Shown: positions 9,331-16,977 of the stretch, in pieces | Numbering within the stretch: position 1 is the stretch's first letter | Layout: each line of letters opens with the position of its first letter | NCBI RefSeq assembly: GCF_004791585.1 | Contig: NZ_SRUU01000038.1 | Location: 1 to 47,549, forward strand | Direction: 5' to 3' | Length of the DNA stretch: 47,549 nt | DNA from: Mesorhizobium sp. M1C.F.Ca.ET.210.01.1.1 | GTDB lineage: Bacteria; Pseudomonadota; Alphaproteobacteria; Rhizobiales; Rhizobiaceae | Notes under the pieces: model-generated | The model's database searches: none | The model's input: the letters and a program-made list of their open reading frames with translations, nothing else | What the model was told of the DNA's origin: nothing | Translations under genes and position numbers: made by a program

Positions 9331-10707
9331 TCAGGTGGGCGCTCTCACCGCCGGAAAGCTGACGATCACGGCAAGCCCGGGGTTGTTGGCCTTGAGCGCG
9401 ATCGTCGCGCCATGCAGGTCGGCCACCGCCTTGACGAGGCTCAAGCCCAGACCGCTGCCAGGCGTCGTGCGGCTGGAATCCAGCCGGTAAAGCCGCTGGA
9501 AGACTTTCTCGCGCTCCGTCGCCGGGATGCCGGGACCGTTGTCGCTTACATTGACGAGGATGCGGTCGCCTTGCCTAGCCACCGACAGTTCGATCGCCGT
9601 GCCTGGCGGGCAATGCCTAAGCGCGTTCTCGACCAGATTGGCGAGCATCTGCATCAGCAGGTCGCGGTCGCCGTGGATATACCATTCCGTATCCGGAACG
9701 AGCATTGTGGACAGCGACTTCCCGTCATCCTCGGCGACATCGGCATAGACCTCGCCAATCGTTCCCACAACGCTGCCGACATTGAGGTCGACGAAGCGCG
9801 CCTTGCGCGCGCCGGCTTCGATCTGGGCGATGCGCAGCAAAGCGTCGAAGGTCTGGTTGATCTGCAGGCTTTCGGCGCGCGCGTCGGCCAGCTCGCTGGT
9901 GACATCCTCGCCCGAGGCGGTCTTGTCGGCGGCCTGCTCCAGGATCATCTGCAGCCGGTTGAGCGGCGTCTTCAGGTCATGCGCGATGTTGGCGCTGACC
10001 TCCCGCATGCCGTCGACCAGCGCCGACAGGCGGTCGAGCGCGGCGTTCACCTGGACGGAGACGGCGTCGATGTCGTCGCCATTGCCGGTCAGCGGGATGC
10101 GCGCGTGGAGCCGCCCATGCGAGACGTCGACCATGGTGGCGGCGATGCCGTCGAGGCGGCGCTGGACGCGCGAGGCAAGCAAGGCCCCGCCGGCGATCGC
10201 GAGGCCGGTGATGAACAGCGTGCCCCAGCCGAAGCTCATCAGCGCGATGGTCTCCAGCTCGTCGGTCTCGGCGAGCGAGAAGGCGACCGTGAGACTGTTG
10301 TCGCCGACCTCGCCGGTATAGGCGCGGTACATGGTGCCAGCCGGCACGCCCGGCAGTCTGGCGGCAAACATCGAGAACCCGTCGGGCAGGTCGGACGCCG
10401 TGAAGTTGCCGGCGAGACGGTTTCCCTGCGAATCCGTCAGCGAGAAGAGCTGATCCTTGTCCGGGTTCAGGTCGGCATTGTTGTTGACCGAGGCGATGAG
10501 ATCTTCCTGTTCGTTCTTCGCATAGGTCAGGGCGACGACCGAATAGGTCTCCTTGATGGACTGATCGAGCCGTCTCGCCAGGTCGGCGCTCATCAATTGA
10601 TAGACGACCGCGCCCGACAGGATGAAGGCGAGCACGAACAGGAAGGCAAAGGTCAGCGCCAGCCGAAACGGCGTGCTGCGCAGCAGGCTGGGGCGCGTCT
10701 CGCTCAT
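9331..10707 (-). CDS. Two-component sensor histidine kinase
   Basis: Predicted 458-residue inner-membrane kinase. The first membrane helix is at about 15-38, followed by a periplasmic sensor region to about 150, a second helix at 155-178, HAMP to about 232, and HisKA with the phosphorylated His243 (NIAHDLKTPLNRL). The ATPase domain shows the N box (NLVENALRH, 357-365), DNGPGIP at 389-395 and GSGLGLS at 417-423. All catalytic motifs look intact. It lies 27 bp after the response regulator gene in the same operon. The periplasmic signal is unknown. Confidence 0.95.
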   Translation of the reverse strand: MSETRPSLLRSTPFRLALTFAFLFVLAFILSGAVVYQLMSADLARRLDQSIKETYSVVALTYAKNEQEDLIASVNNNADLNPDKDQLFSLTDSQGNRLAGNFTASDLPDGFSMFAARLPGVPAGTMYRAYTGEVGDNSLTVAFSLAETDELETIALMSFGWGTLFITGLAIAGGALLASRVQRRLDGIAATMVDVSHGRLHARIPLTGNGDDIDAVSVQVNAALDRLSALVDGMREVSANIAHDLKTPLNRLQMILEQAADKTASGEDVTSELADARAESLQINQTFDALLRIAQIEAGARKARFVDLNVGSVVGTIGEVYADVAEDDGKSLSTMLVPDTEWYIHGDRDLLMQMLANLVENALRHCPPGTAIELSVARQGDRILVNVSDNGPGIPATEREKVFQRLYRLDSSRTTPGSGLGLSLVKAVADLHGATIALKANNPGLAVIVSFPAVRAPT

Positions 10708-10734
10708 GGCGTGCGGGCGGTTCCAGGAACCGAA

Positions 10735-11412
10735 CTATGCCGGCGCATGCAGGGTGTAGCCGGTGTTGCGCACGGTATGGATGAGCGGCAAGTCGAACGG
10801 CCTGTCGACCTTGGCCCTGAGCCTGCTGATATGGGTCTCGACAACGCTGGTCTTGGGATCGAAATGAAAATCCCAGACGCGCTCCAGAAGCATGGTGCGG
10901 GTGATGACGCGCCCCTCGCTGCGCATCAGCACCTCGAGCAGACTGAACTCCCTGGGCTGCAGGTCGATCACCTGGCCCTGCCTGGTCACGCGGCGCAGGA
11001 TCAGGTCCATTTCGAGGTCGGCGACACGCAGCGCGGTTTTCTGCTCCTGCGCCGCCGGCCGGCGGCCGAGCGCGTTGATGCGGGCAAGCAGCTCGGAAAA
11101 GGCGAAAGGCTTGACCAGATAGTCGTCGCCGCCGGCCTCCAATCCTTCGACCCGGTCGTCGACGCCGCCGGTCGAGGTCAGGAATATGGCCGGCGTCTTG
11201 ACGCCCGCCGCGCGCACCGCCTTGATCATGGAAAGGCCGTCGAGGCCGGGAACCATGCGGTCGGCCACGATGACGTCATAGGCGTCGCGGGTCGCCGCGA
11301 CGAGCGCGTCGTGGCCGTTGCGCAGGAGGTCGCAGGCATGCCCGGCCTCCGTCAACCCCCTGACGACATAGTCGGCGGTCCTTGGATCATCCTCAACCAG
11401 CAGAAGTCGCAT
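10735..11412 (-). CDS. OmpR-family response regulator
   Basis: Predicted 225-residue DNA-binding response regulator. The receiver domain has acidic residues Asp8-Asp9, phosphoacceptor Asp51 (VIVADRMVPGLDG) and Lys101. The C-terminal winged helix includes LQPREFSLLEVLMRSEGRV and TSVVETHISRLRAKVDRPF. The overall style is closest to QseB/CusR/CopR-type regulators. It is the first gene of the operon with the kinase and is divergent from a membrane methyltransferase-like gene. A TCCTTAC/GTAAGGA palindrome midway between the two genes is a plausible binding site. Confidence 0.95.
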   Translation of the reverse strand: MRLLLVEDDPRTADYVVRGLTEAGHACDLLRNGHDALVAATRDAYDVIVADRMVPGLDGLSMIKAVRAAGVKTPAIFLTSTGGVDDRVEGLEAGGDDYLVKPFAFSELLARINALGRRPAAQEQKTALRVADLEMDLILRRVTRQGQVIDLQPREFSLLEVLMRSEGRVITRTMLLERVWDFHFDPKTSVVETHISRLRAKVDRPFDLPLIHTVRNTGYTLHAPA

Positions 11413-11504
11413 TTTGGCCTATCGTGCGGGGTGCAGCTCGAGCGGCATGGTAGCATCGGCATGTGCCCATTCCCACAAGCCGGCCTTACGCAGGTCTGTC
11501 CGGG

Positions 11505-11524
11505 TCCTTACAAATTCGTAAGGA
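11505..11524. promoter_or_regulatory. Inverted repeat, candidate response-regulator box
   Basis: TCCTTAC (11505-11511) and GTAAGGA (11518-11524) form perfect 7-base arms around AAATTC. The site lies 92 bp from the response regulator start and 91 bp from the methyltransferase start. The TTAC-N6-GTAA core resembles the TTACA-type boxes of CusR/CopR-class regulators, so binding by the neighbouring regulator to control both sides is likely but unproven. Confidence 0.5.
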
Positions 11525-11615
11525 TGGCCGAAAATGCCGATGAGACCTCGCATTAAGGCAGGAGAAAGGCTAGTGGGAGTATCCTCTCTGCCCGGGCCGG
11601 AGCGACTGAACCCGA

Positions 11616-12248
11616 ATGGCTTACACATCGCTCAAGTCAGCGCCAAAGGCGTTCGACCAGCACAAGCGACTGATCGTCGTCCAGGTTGCCGCCGTGGCGG
11701 CAATCGTCCTGCTCTTGTTTTCCAGACCGTTCCTCAGCGAAGGCTCGAACGGGCACGAGCTGGTGGAAATGACCGGCTTCAGCCTCGTGCTCATCTGCTT
11801 CCTCGGCCGGCTGTGGAGCATCCTCTATGTCGGCGGCAGAAAGAATGACGAGCTGGTCGTCTCGGGCCCGTTCTCGATGACCCGGAACCCGCTCTATTTC
11901 TTCTCGACCATCGGCGTCGTCGGCATCGGGCTGATGTTCGGATCGGCGCTGGCGGCCGCGATGCTGGGTCTTGCAAGCTTCCTCGTCTTCCGGTTCACCG
12001 CCGGCCGGGAGGCCGAGTTCCTGTCCGGCAAGTTCGGCGCCGCCTATACGGCCTATGCCGAACGAACGCCGCGTTTCTGGCCGAACCCGATGCTTTATCG
12101 CGACCAGGATCAGTGGGTCTTTTCCACCAGCGCGCTGAAAAGCACATTCAGGGACGGGCTTTATTTCCTGGCCTTGTTTCCGCTTATCGAAACGGTCGAA
12201 TATCTTCGCGGGGCCGGCGTGCTGCCGACCTTGTTAACCGTCTACTGA
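11616..12248 (+). CDS. Isoprenylcysteine carboxyl methyltransferase family membrane protein
   Basis: Predicted 210-residue membrane protein of the PEMT/ICMT superfamily. It has hydrophobic segments at about 20-39, 52-68 and 95-130. The family core is visible: GPFSMTRNPLYFFSTIGVVG, then GREAEFLSGKFGAAYTAYAE followed by RTPRFWPNP, where Arg/Asn and the Glu pair bind S-adenosylmethionine in relatives. Bacterial members methylate lipids or small molecules; the substrate is unknown. Its divergent position next to a two-component operon, with a shared palindrome, suggests it is a target of that system, perhaps as an envelope-modifying response. Confidence 0.8.
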   Translation: MAYTSLKSAPKAFDQHKRLIVVQVAAVAAIVLLLFSRPFLSEGSNGHELVEMTGFSLVLICFLGRLWSILYVGGRKNDELVVSGPFSMTRNPLYFFSTIGVVGIGLMFGSALAAAMLGLASFLVFRFTAGREAEFLSGKFGAAYTAYAERTPRFWPNPMLYRDQDQWVFSTSALKSTFRDGLYFLALFPLIETVEYLRGAGVLPTLLTVY

Positions 12249-12319
12249 TCGCGATCGGGCATTTCGCTGCCCCAGCCTGGAGCAGCCCAGCGTTTTGGCC
12301 GGATTGCCGGGCTGCGCTA

Positions 12320-12382
12320 ACTATTTGTTTTCACACGATTGTGCACGGAAATCCGGGTTACGCTTTTTGCTGGAATTGCCCG
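12320..12382. repeat. Degenerate GAGCAATTCCAGG-type repeat
   Basis: Part of the 240-bp gap between the methyltransferase and the next small gene. It shows the landmarks CTATTTGTTTT, a damaged ACGCAATT, CGGAAA and TGGAATTGC in the same order as the clearer copy at 20710-20804. It is strongly diverged and looks like an old copy. I see nothing else definite in 12249-12488. Confidence 0.5.
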
Positions 12383-12488
12383 GCAGCCCGGTCGATTTGC
12401 ACCCAAAAGAAGTCAGTGGCAGCGCCTTGATGGTCCCCGCCGGGCGGAGCATATACGTCAGTATAACTTTTGGCTGTCGGCTGGGGCG

Positions 12489-12674
12489 ATGGACGTTCGC
12501 ATATCGAAACGCAGAACAACCGGGCAGATGCCGGTGTTTGAGCTCGACGCTTTGCGGGAAGCCTTCCGGCGGTCGGTTCGAGAGAACAACGTCACGGAAG
12601 TCCAGTGGGCTGAACACGCCGAGCGTTTCGTGAAAAGCATGATCCGCAAAGAAAGCCGCGGCATCCAGGCCTGA
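12489..12674 (+). CDS. Small conserved-looking hypothetical protein
   Basis: A 61-residue basic protein starting MDVRISKRR and containing an amphipathic helical stretch (FELDALREAFRRSVRENN). GGGGCG lies just before the ATG. Longer in-frame starts run back into the degenerate repeat and are unlikely. The helical, charged make-up resembles small proteins annotated without function in rhizobia, but I cannot assign a family. Neighbours give no clue. Confidence 0.5.
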   Translation: MDVRISKRRTTGQMPVFELDALREAFRRSVRENNVTEVQWAEHAERFVKSMIRKESRGIQA

Positions 12675-12805
12675 CTGGCTGGGAGACCCCTCTCGCATTC
12701 GAAGTCCGCTTGCGTCCGGCCCTTGCCGCGCGCCGCGATGAGGCCGAACTTGCGCCCACCTGCAGGCCGGTGCGATAACCGCAGCGGTTTCATCAGAGGC
12801 TCGAG

Positions 12806-14299
12806 ATGACGATACCGGCGAGAAACCTCTCCCTGCGCACCCCCATCGACGGCCGGCACCGGCAGATGCTGATCGACGGGCAATGGCGCGATGCAGTCAG
12901 CGGCCGGACGTTCGAGACGCGCAATCCCGCCACCGGGGCGGTGATCGGCACCGTGCCGCAGTCGGGGGCCAACGACATCGACCTGGCGGTCGCGGCGGCG
13001 CGGCGGGCCTTCGAGGGCCCGTGGAGCCGGTTCAAGCCCTATGAGCGCCAGCTGCTGCTGCTCAGGATCGCCGATGTGATGGAACGGCATTGGGAAGAGC
13101 TGGCGCTGTCGGACACCACCGACATGGGCATGCCGATCACCCGCACGCTGGCCAACAAGAACCGCGTGCTCGGCATGCTGCGCTTCTATGCCGGCATGGC
13201 GACGTCGATTCACGGCCAGACCATCGGCAACTCGCTGCCCGGCGAGATCGTTTCCTACACGCGCAAGGAACCGGTCGGCGTGGTCGGCGCGATCATCCCG
13301 TGGAATGCGCCCACCGCCGCCTCGATCTGGAAGATCGGCCCGGCCGTGGCCACCGGCTGCACCATCGTGCTGAAACCCTCGGAGGAAGCGCCGCTGACGC
13401 CGCTTCTGATCGCCGACCTGATGCAGGAAGCGGGTGTGCCGCCGGGCGTTGTCAACGTCGTGACCGGCACGGGCGCGGAAGCCGGCGCGCCTTTGGCCGC
13501 GCATATGGATGTCGACAAGCTGGTCTTCACCGGCTCGACCGCGACGGGACAGGCGATCCTGCGCGCCTCGGCCGCCAACATGAAGCGCGTTTCGCTGGAG
13601 CTCGGCGGCAAGTCGCCGGTGATCGTTCTGGCCGACGCCGACATCGAGCGCGCCGTACCGGTCGCGGCCATGTCGGTCTTCGCCAATTCGGGCCAGGTCT
13701 GCATCGCCGGCTCGCGGCTGTTCGTCGAGCGGCCGATTTACGACGAATTCATCGAGCGCGTTGCCGCCTTCGCGGCTAAGCTCAGGATCGGCGACGGCGC
13801 CGATCCCGAGACTGAGATCGGGCCGCTGATCTCGCCAAGACAGCTCGAGCGCGTCAGCGGCTTCATCGCGGACGGCGCGCGCGAGGGGGCGCGGCTGGTG
13901 ACGGGCGGTCAGCGCATCACCGAAGGCGCTTTGGCCGCGGGCAACTTCATGACGCCCGGCGTCTTTTCCGGCGTCACCGACGGCATGCGCATCGCACGCG
14001 AGGAAATCTTCGGGCCGATCATCTCGGCGCTGCCCTTCGACACGCTGGACGAAGCGGTGAAGCGCGGCAACGACACGCCCTACGGCCTTGGCGCCGGCGT
14101 GTTCACGCGTGACGTCGGCAAGGCGCATCAGCTCGCCAACCGGCTGCGCGCCGGCTCGGTCTGGGTCAACACCTATCACGCGATCGACCCAGCCGTGCCG
14201 TTCGGCGGCTACAAGATGAGCGGCTACGGCCGCGAAGGCGGCGCCGAGCATCTCGAGGAGTATCTCAACACCAAGGGCGTCTGGATCCGCATCGATTGA
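12806..14299 (+). CDS. Aldehyde dehydrogenase family protein
   Basis: Predicted 497-residue NAD(P)-dependent aldehyde dehydrogenase of normal length. Catalytic Cys299 sits in NSGQVCIAGSR, general base Glu265 in LELGGKSP, and Asn167 in IIPWNAP; the nucleotide-binding FTGSTATGQ is at 241-249. All key residues are present. It oxidises an aldehyde to the acid; sequence features match the betaine/phenylacetaldehyde-like group only loosely. The next gene, 161 bp downstream on the same strand, is a flavin oxidoreductase, so the two may act in one degradation route. GAGG lies 11-14 bases before the ATG. Confidence 0.94.
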   Translation: MTIPARNLSLRTPIDGRHRQMLIDGQWRDAVSGRTFETRNPATGAVIGTVPQSGANDIDLAVAAARRAFEGPWSRFKPYERQLLLLRIADVMERHWEELALSDTTDMGMPITRTLANKNRVLGMLRFYAGMATSIHGQTIGNSLPGEIVSYTRKEPVGVVGAIIPWNAPTAASIWKIGPAVATGCTIVLKPSEEAPLTPLLIADLMQEAGVPPGVVNVVTGTGAEAGAPLAAHMDVDKLVFTGSTATGQAILRASAANMKRVSLELGGKSPVIVLADADIERAVPVAAMSVFANSGQVCIAGSRLFVERPIYDEFIERVAAFAAKLRIGDGADPETEIGPLISPRQLERVSGFIADGAREGARLVTGGQRITEGALAAGNFMTPGVFSGVTDGMRIAREEIFGPIISALPFDTLDEAVKRGNDTPYGLGAGVFTRDVGKAHQLANRLRAGSVWVNTYHAIDPAVPFGGYKMSGYGREGGAEHLEEYLNTKGVWIRID

Positions 14300-14324
14300 C
14301 GGTCTGTGTCCGTTCGCGTTCCGT

Positions 14325-14406
14325 TGAATCGCCACACGGCTTCAACTATCTGCCTTACGCAATTGCGAAGCGGAAAGCCTTCCTGCGCTTTCCTGGTATT
14401 GCTGGA
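14325..14406. repeat. Degenerate GAGCAATTCCAGG-type repeat
   Basis: It lies between the aldehyde dehydrogenase and the LLM oxidoreductase. GAATCGCC, CGGCTTC, TTACGCAATT, CGGAAA and TTTCCTGGTATTGCT follow the order of the clearer copy at 20710-20804, in the same orientation. Several mismatches indicate age. Confidence 0.6.
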
Positions 14407-14460
14407 GCAACGCAAGAGTTCGAGCGGCTCAGCGAGCCGCTATGAACCGGAATGGAGCGC

Positions 14461-15480
14461 ATGAAGAAGATCGGGTTTCTGTCCTTCGGGCATTGGTCGC
14501 CATCACCGCAATCGGGCACGCGCTCGGGTGCCGACGCGCTGCTGCAGTCGATCGACCTGGCGGTCGCGGCCGAGGAGCTCGGCGCCGACGGCGCCTATTT
14601 CCGCGTTCACCATTTCGCCCGCCAGCTCGGCTCGCCCTTCCCGCTGCTTGCCGCGGCAGGCGCGAAAACCAAGCGCATCGAGCTCGGCACCGCCGTCATC
14701 GACATGCGCTGCGAGAACCCGCTCTACATGGCGGAGGATGCCGGCGCCGCCGACCTCATCGCCGGCGGCCGGCTGCAGCTTGGCATCAGCCGCGGCTCGC
14801 CGGAGCAGGTGATCGATGGCTGGCGTTATTTCGGCTACGTGCCGGAAGAGGGCAAGACCGATGCCGACATGGCCCGGCGCCACGCCGAAGTCTTCCTCGA
14901 AGTGCTGCGCGGCCAGGGCTTCGCCCAGCCCAATCCGCGGCCGATGTTTCCCAATCCGCCCGGCCTTTTGCGCCTGGAGCCGTTCTCGGAGGGCCTGCGC
15001 GACCGTATCTGGTGGGGCGCGGCCACCAACGCCACGGCCCAATGGGCGGCCAAGCTCGGCATGAACCTGCAGAGCTCGACACTGAAATTCGATGAGAGCG
15101 GCCAGCCGCTGCATATCCAGCAGGCCGAGCAAATAAGAGCCTTCCGCGCCGCCTGGAAGGAAGCCGGCCACGCCCGGGAACCGCGCGTGTCGGTCAGCCG
15201 CAGCATCTTCGCGCTTGTCAACGACATGGACCGCGCCTATTTCGGCGGCAGCGAGGGCGAGGACCATTTCGGCTATATCGAGCCGGAGAAGCGCGCCGTG
15301 TTCGGCCGCACCTATGCCGCCGAACCGGACAAGCTGGTGGAACAGCTCAGGCAGGACGAGGCGATCGCCGAGGCCGACACGCTGCTTTTGACCGTGCCCA
15401 ACCAGCTCGGCGTCGCCTATAACGCCCATGTCATCGAGGCGATCCTGAAGCACGTTGCACCGGCGCTGGGTTGGCGGTGA
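14461..15480 (+). CDS. LLM class flavin-dependent oxidoreductase
   Basis: Predicted 339-residue luciferase-like monooxygenase with the usual TIM-barrel pattern. Motifs are ELGADGAYFRVHHFARQLGS near 45-65, RIELGTAVIDMRCENPLYMA and GRLQLGISRGSPEQVIDG. Such enzymes use FMNH2 (or F420 in other phyla) to oxidise alkanals, sulfonates or amine compounds. The start at 14461 has GGAG 5 bases upstream; an ATG at 14452 adds three residues without a ribosome site. It may work with the aldehyde dehydrogenase upstream. Substrate unknown. Confidence 0.88.
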   Translation: MKKIGFLSFGHWSPSPQSGTRSGADALLQSIDLAVAAEELGADGAYFRVHHFARQLGSPFPLLAAAGAKTKRIELGTAVIDMRCENPLYMAEDAGAADLIAGGRLQLGISRGSPEQVIDGWRYFGYVPEEGKTDADMARRHAEVFLEVLRGQGFAQPNPRPMFPNPPGLLRLEPFSEGLRDRIWWGAATNATAQWAAKLGMNLQSSTLKFDESGQPLHIQQAEQIRAFRAAWKEAGHAREPRVSVSRSIFALVNDMDRAYFGGSEGEDHFGYIEPEKRAVFGRTYAAEPDKLVEQLRQDEAIAEADTLLLTVPNQLGVAYNAHVIEAILKHVAPALGWR

Positions 15481-15533
15481 CCGCCCGGTCGGCGCAAACT
15501 TGTCGACAACCACATGGGCGTCTGTACTCGCGA

Positions 15534-15743
15534 AGCCGAATTGAAAGGGGTTTCGAGCGTCATTTCGAGGAAATGAGGCTGACACTGATCGCGGAAGGGT
15601 ACACAATCGTGCCCGACGCGATCGCGAACGACTCGTCCCGTCCAGTTTCGGAGATGGCGTTCGACGCCAGGCGACGGCTTCGCTTCGCGTCGCAGGCCGG
15701 GTGCCTTGCGCCGTACTGGCTCGAAGTCGATCGCGACTACTGA
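15534..15743 (+). CDS. Possible small hypothetical protein or gene remnant
   Basis: An open frame ends at TGA 15741-15743. Its last 55-60 residues (RHFEEMRLTLIAEGYTIVPD and onward) look protein-like. No convincing start or ribosome site is seen; an in-frame ATG at 15471 overlaps the previous gene and 15573 gives a shorter product. The given left boundary is approximate. It may be a degraded gene, or not coding at all. Confidence 0.25.
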   Translation, partial: SRIERGFERHFEEMRLTLIAEGYTIVPDAIANDSSRPVSEMAFDARRRLRFASQAGCLAPYWLEVDRDY

Positions 15744-15783
15744 ACCGTGTCGCCGGTTTTTGACGCCTGATTTTCAGAGATGA

Positions 15784-15813
15784 TTGACACCTGGCACGTC
15801 TGAATCCTATTTT
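15784..15813 (+). promoter_or_regulatory. Promoter of the LacI-controlled sugar transporter operon
   Basis: TTGACA (15784-15789) and TATTTT (15808-15813) are separated by 18 bp, a good housekeeping sigma promoter. The operator palindrome begins 4 bases after the -10 box, so a bound repressor would cover the transcription start. Confidence 0.65.
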
Positions 15814-15817
15814 GGCG

Positions 15818-15843
15818 CGTAATCGGTTACGTAACCGATTACG
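15818..15843. promoter_or_regulatory. Perfect 26-bp palindrome, LacI-type operator
   Basis: Thirteen-base arms meet without a spacer around a central ACGT (core CGGTTACGTAACCG). A central CpG flanked by symmetric half-sites is characteristic of LacI/GalR-family operators. It sits between the -10 box and the ribosome site of the binding-protein gene, and the LacI-type gene closes the same cluster at 19573. No second copy was noticed near the regulator gene. Confidence 0.75.
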
Positions 15844-15866
15844 GCTCATTAAAAGTGGAGGAAAGC

Positions 15867-16838
15867 ATGAGCAAGGTTTCAAATACCCATGGGCTGGAGC
15901 TGGGCTCGTTCTCGCGCCGCCAGTTTCTGAAGACCAGCGCACTCGCCGCCGGCGTGCTCGCGCTGCCGCTCGGACCGGCACTTGCCGCCGACAAGCCGAA
16001 GGTCGGCCTGGTGATGAAGTCACTGGCCAACGAGTTCTTCAAGCAGATGCAGGCCGGCGCCGAGGCCTATGCGGCCAAGAACAAGGACAAGTTCGACTTC
16101 GCCGCCGTCGGCATGAAGGACGAGCGCGACTTCGCCGCCCAGGTCGACGCGATCGAGAACTTCATCACCCAGAAGTACAACATCATCGTCGTCGCGCCCG
16201 CCGATTCGAAGGCGATGGTGACGCCGATCGCCAAGGCGCTGAAGGCCGGCATCAAGGTCATCAACATCGACGTCGCGCTCGACGAGAAAGCCAAGAAGAA
16301 GGCAGGCATCGACCTCGCCTTCTTCGGCCCGGACAACCGCGCCGGCGCCAAGCTTGCCGGCGACGCGCTCGGCAAGGCGCTGGGCAAGGGCGGCAAGGTC
16401 GTCATCCTCGAGGGCAATCCCGAGGCCGACAACGCCAAGCAGCGCAAGCTCGGCTTTGACGATTCGGTGAAGGAGTACAAGCTGAAGCTGCTCGACTCCA
16501 AGACGGCGCATTGGGAGACCGAGGAAGCCAACACGCTGATGACCAACTTCCTGACCCAGCACCCGGATATCCAGGGCGTGATGGCGGCCAATGATTCGAT
16601 GGCGCTCGGCGTCGTCAAGGCGATCGACGCGGCCGGCAAGTCCGGCAAGATCAAGGTGGTCGGCTTCGACAACATCCCGGCCGTCGGCCCGCTGCTGAAG
16701 GAAGGCAAGATGCTCGCCACCGTCGAGCAGTATGGCGCGCAGATGGCGGCCATGGGCATCGACTACGGCTTGCGCGAACTCGCCGGCGAGAAGTTCTCCG
16801 GCTGGGTCAAGACCGACGTCAAGCTGATCACCGCTTGA
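15867..16838 (+). CDS. Sugar ABC transporter substrate-binding protein (RbsB type, Tat-exported)
   Basis: Predicted 323-residue periplasmic binding protein of the ribose/galactose class. Residues 1-41 form a twin-arginine signal (SRRQFLK at 16-22, then a mildly hydrophobic stretch ending ALAAD). The mature part starts KVGLVMKSLANEFFKQMQ and contains VMAANDSMALGVVKAI, typical of the family. The start at 15867 follows GTGGAGG; a GTG at 15855 lies inside that ribosome site. First gene of an operon with ATPase and permease, behind a LacI-type operator. Ligand probably a pentose, hexose or polyol. Tat export suggests folding before export. Confidence 0.93.
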   Translation: MSKVSNTHGLELGSFSRRQFLKTSALAAGVLALPLGPALAADKPKVGLVMKSLANEFFKQMQAGAEAYAAKNKDKFDFAAVGMKDERDFAAQVDAIENFITQKYNIIVVAPADSKAMVTPIAKALKAGIKVINIDVALDEKAKKKAGIDLAFFGPDNRAGAKLAGDALGKALGKGGKVVILEGNPEADNAKQRKLGFDDSVKEYKLKLLDSKTAHWETEEANTLMTNFLTQHPDIQGVMAANDSMALGVVKAIDAAGKSGKIKVVGFDNIPAVGPLLKEGKMLATVEQYGAQMAAMGIDYGLRELAGEKFSGWVKTDVKLITA

Positions 16839-16890
16839 GGCGAGCCTAGGCGCCGGCACTCCCTCTGGCGTCATCCCTCCGCTTGCCTCA

Positions 16891-16922
16891 TCATCGCCGC
16901 CGGCAGCTGCCGGCGGCGATGA
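16891..16922. promoter_or_regulatory. Perfect 32-bp palindrome between binding protein and ATPase genes
   Basis: Sixteen-base arms (TCATCGCCGCCGGCAG and its complement) meet without spacer, 52 bases after the binding-protein stop. The RNA would fold into a very stable GC hairpin. No U-tract follows, so it more likely protects the 3' end of the first cistron than terminates the operon; partial termination cannot be excluded. Confidence 0.6.
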
Positions 16923-16977
16923 CGGCGCGCCAGTGCCGCCAGGCGGCAGCGCAGCGCAGTTCAGGATTCTTGCTGCC

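Noticed and set aside
9412..11556. A 714-codon open frame on the plus strand across the kinase and regulator genes
   Set aside because: It runs antisense through two complete, well-formed genes and their gap and has no protein-family features.
12458..14335. A 625-codon open frame on the strand opposite the aldehyde dehydrogenase
   Set aside because: It is the shadow of a GC-rich gene: the other strand has all aldehyde dehydrogenase catalytic motifs, while this frame has an Arg/His/Asp-rich sequence without any family signal.
16891..16922. The 32-bp palindrome as a full transcription terminator
   Set aside because: No T-run follows, and the ATPase and permease genes downstream clearly belong to the same operon without a visible second promoter.
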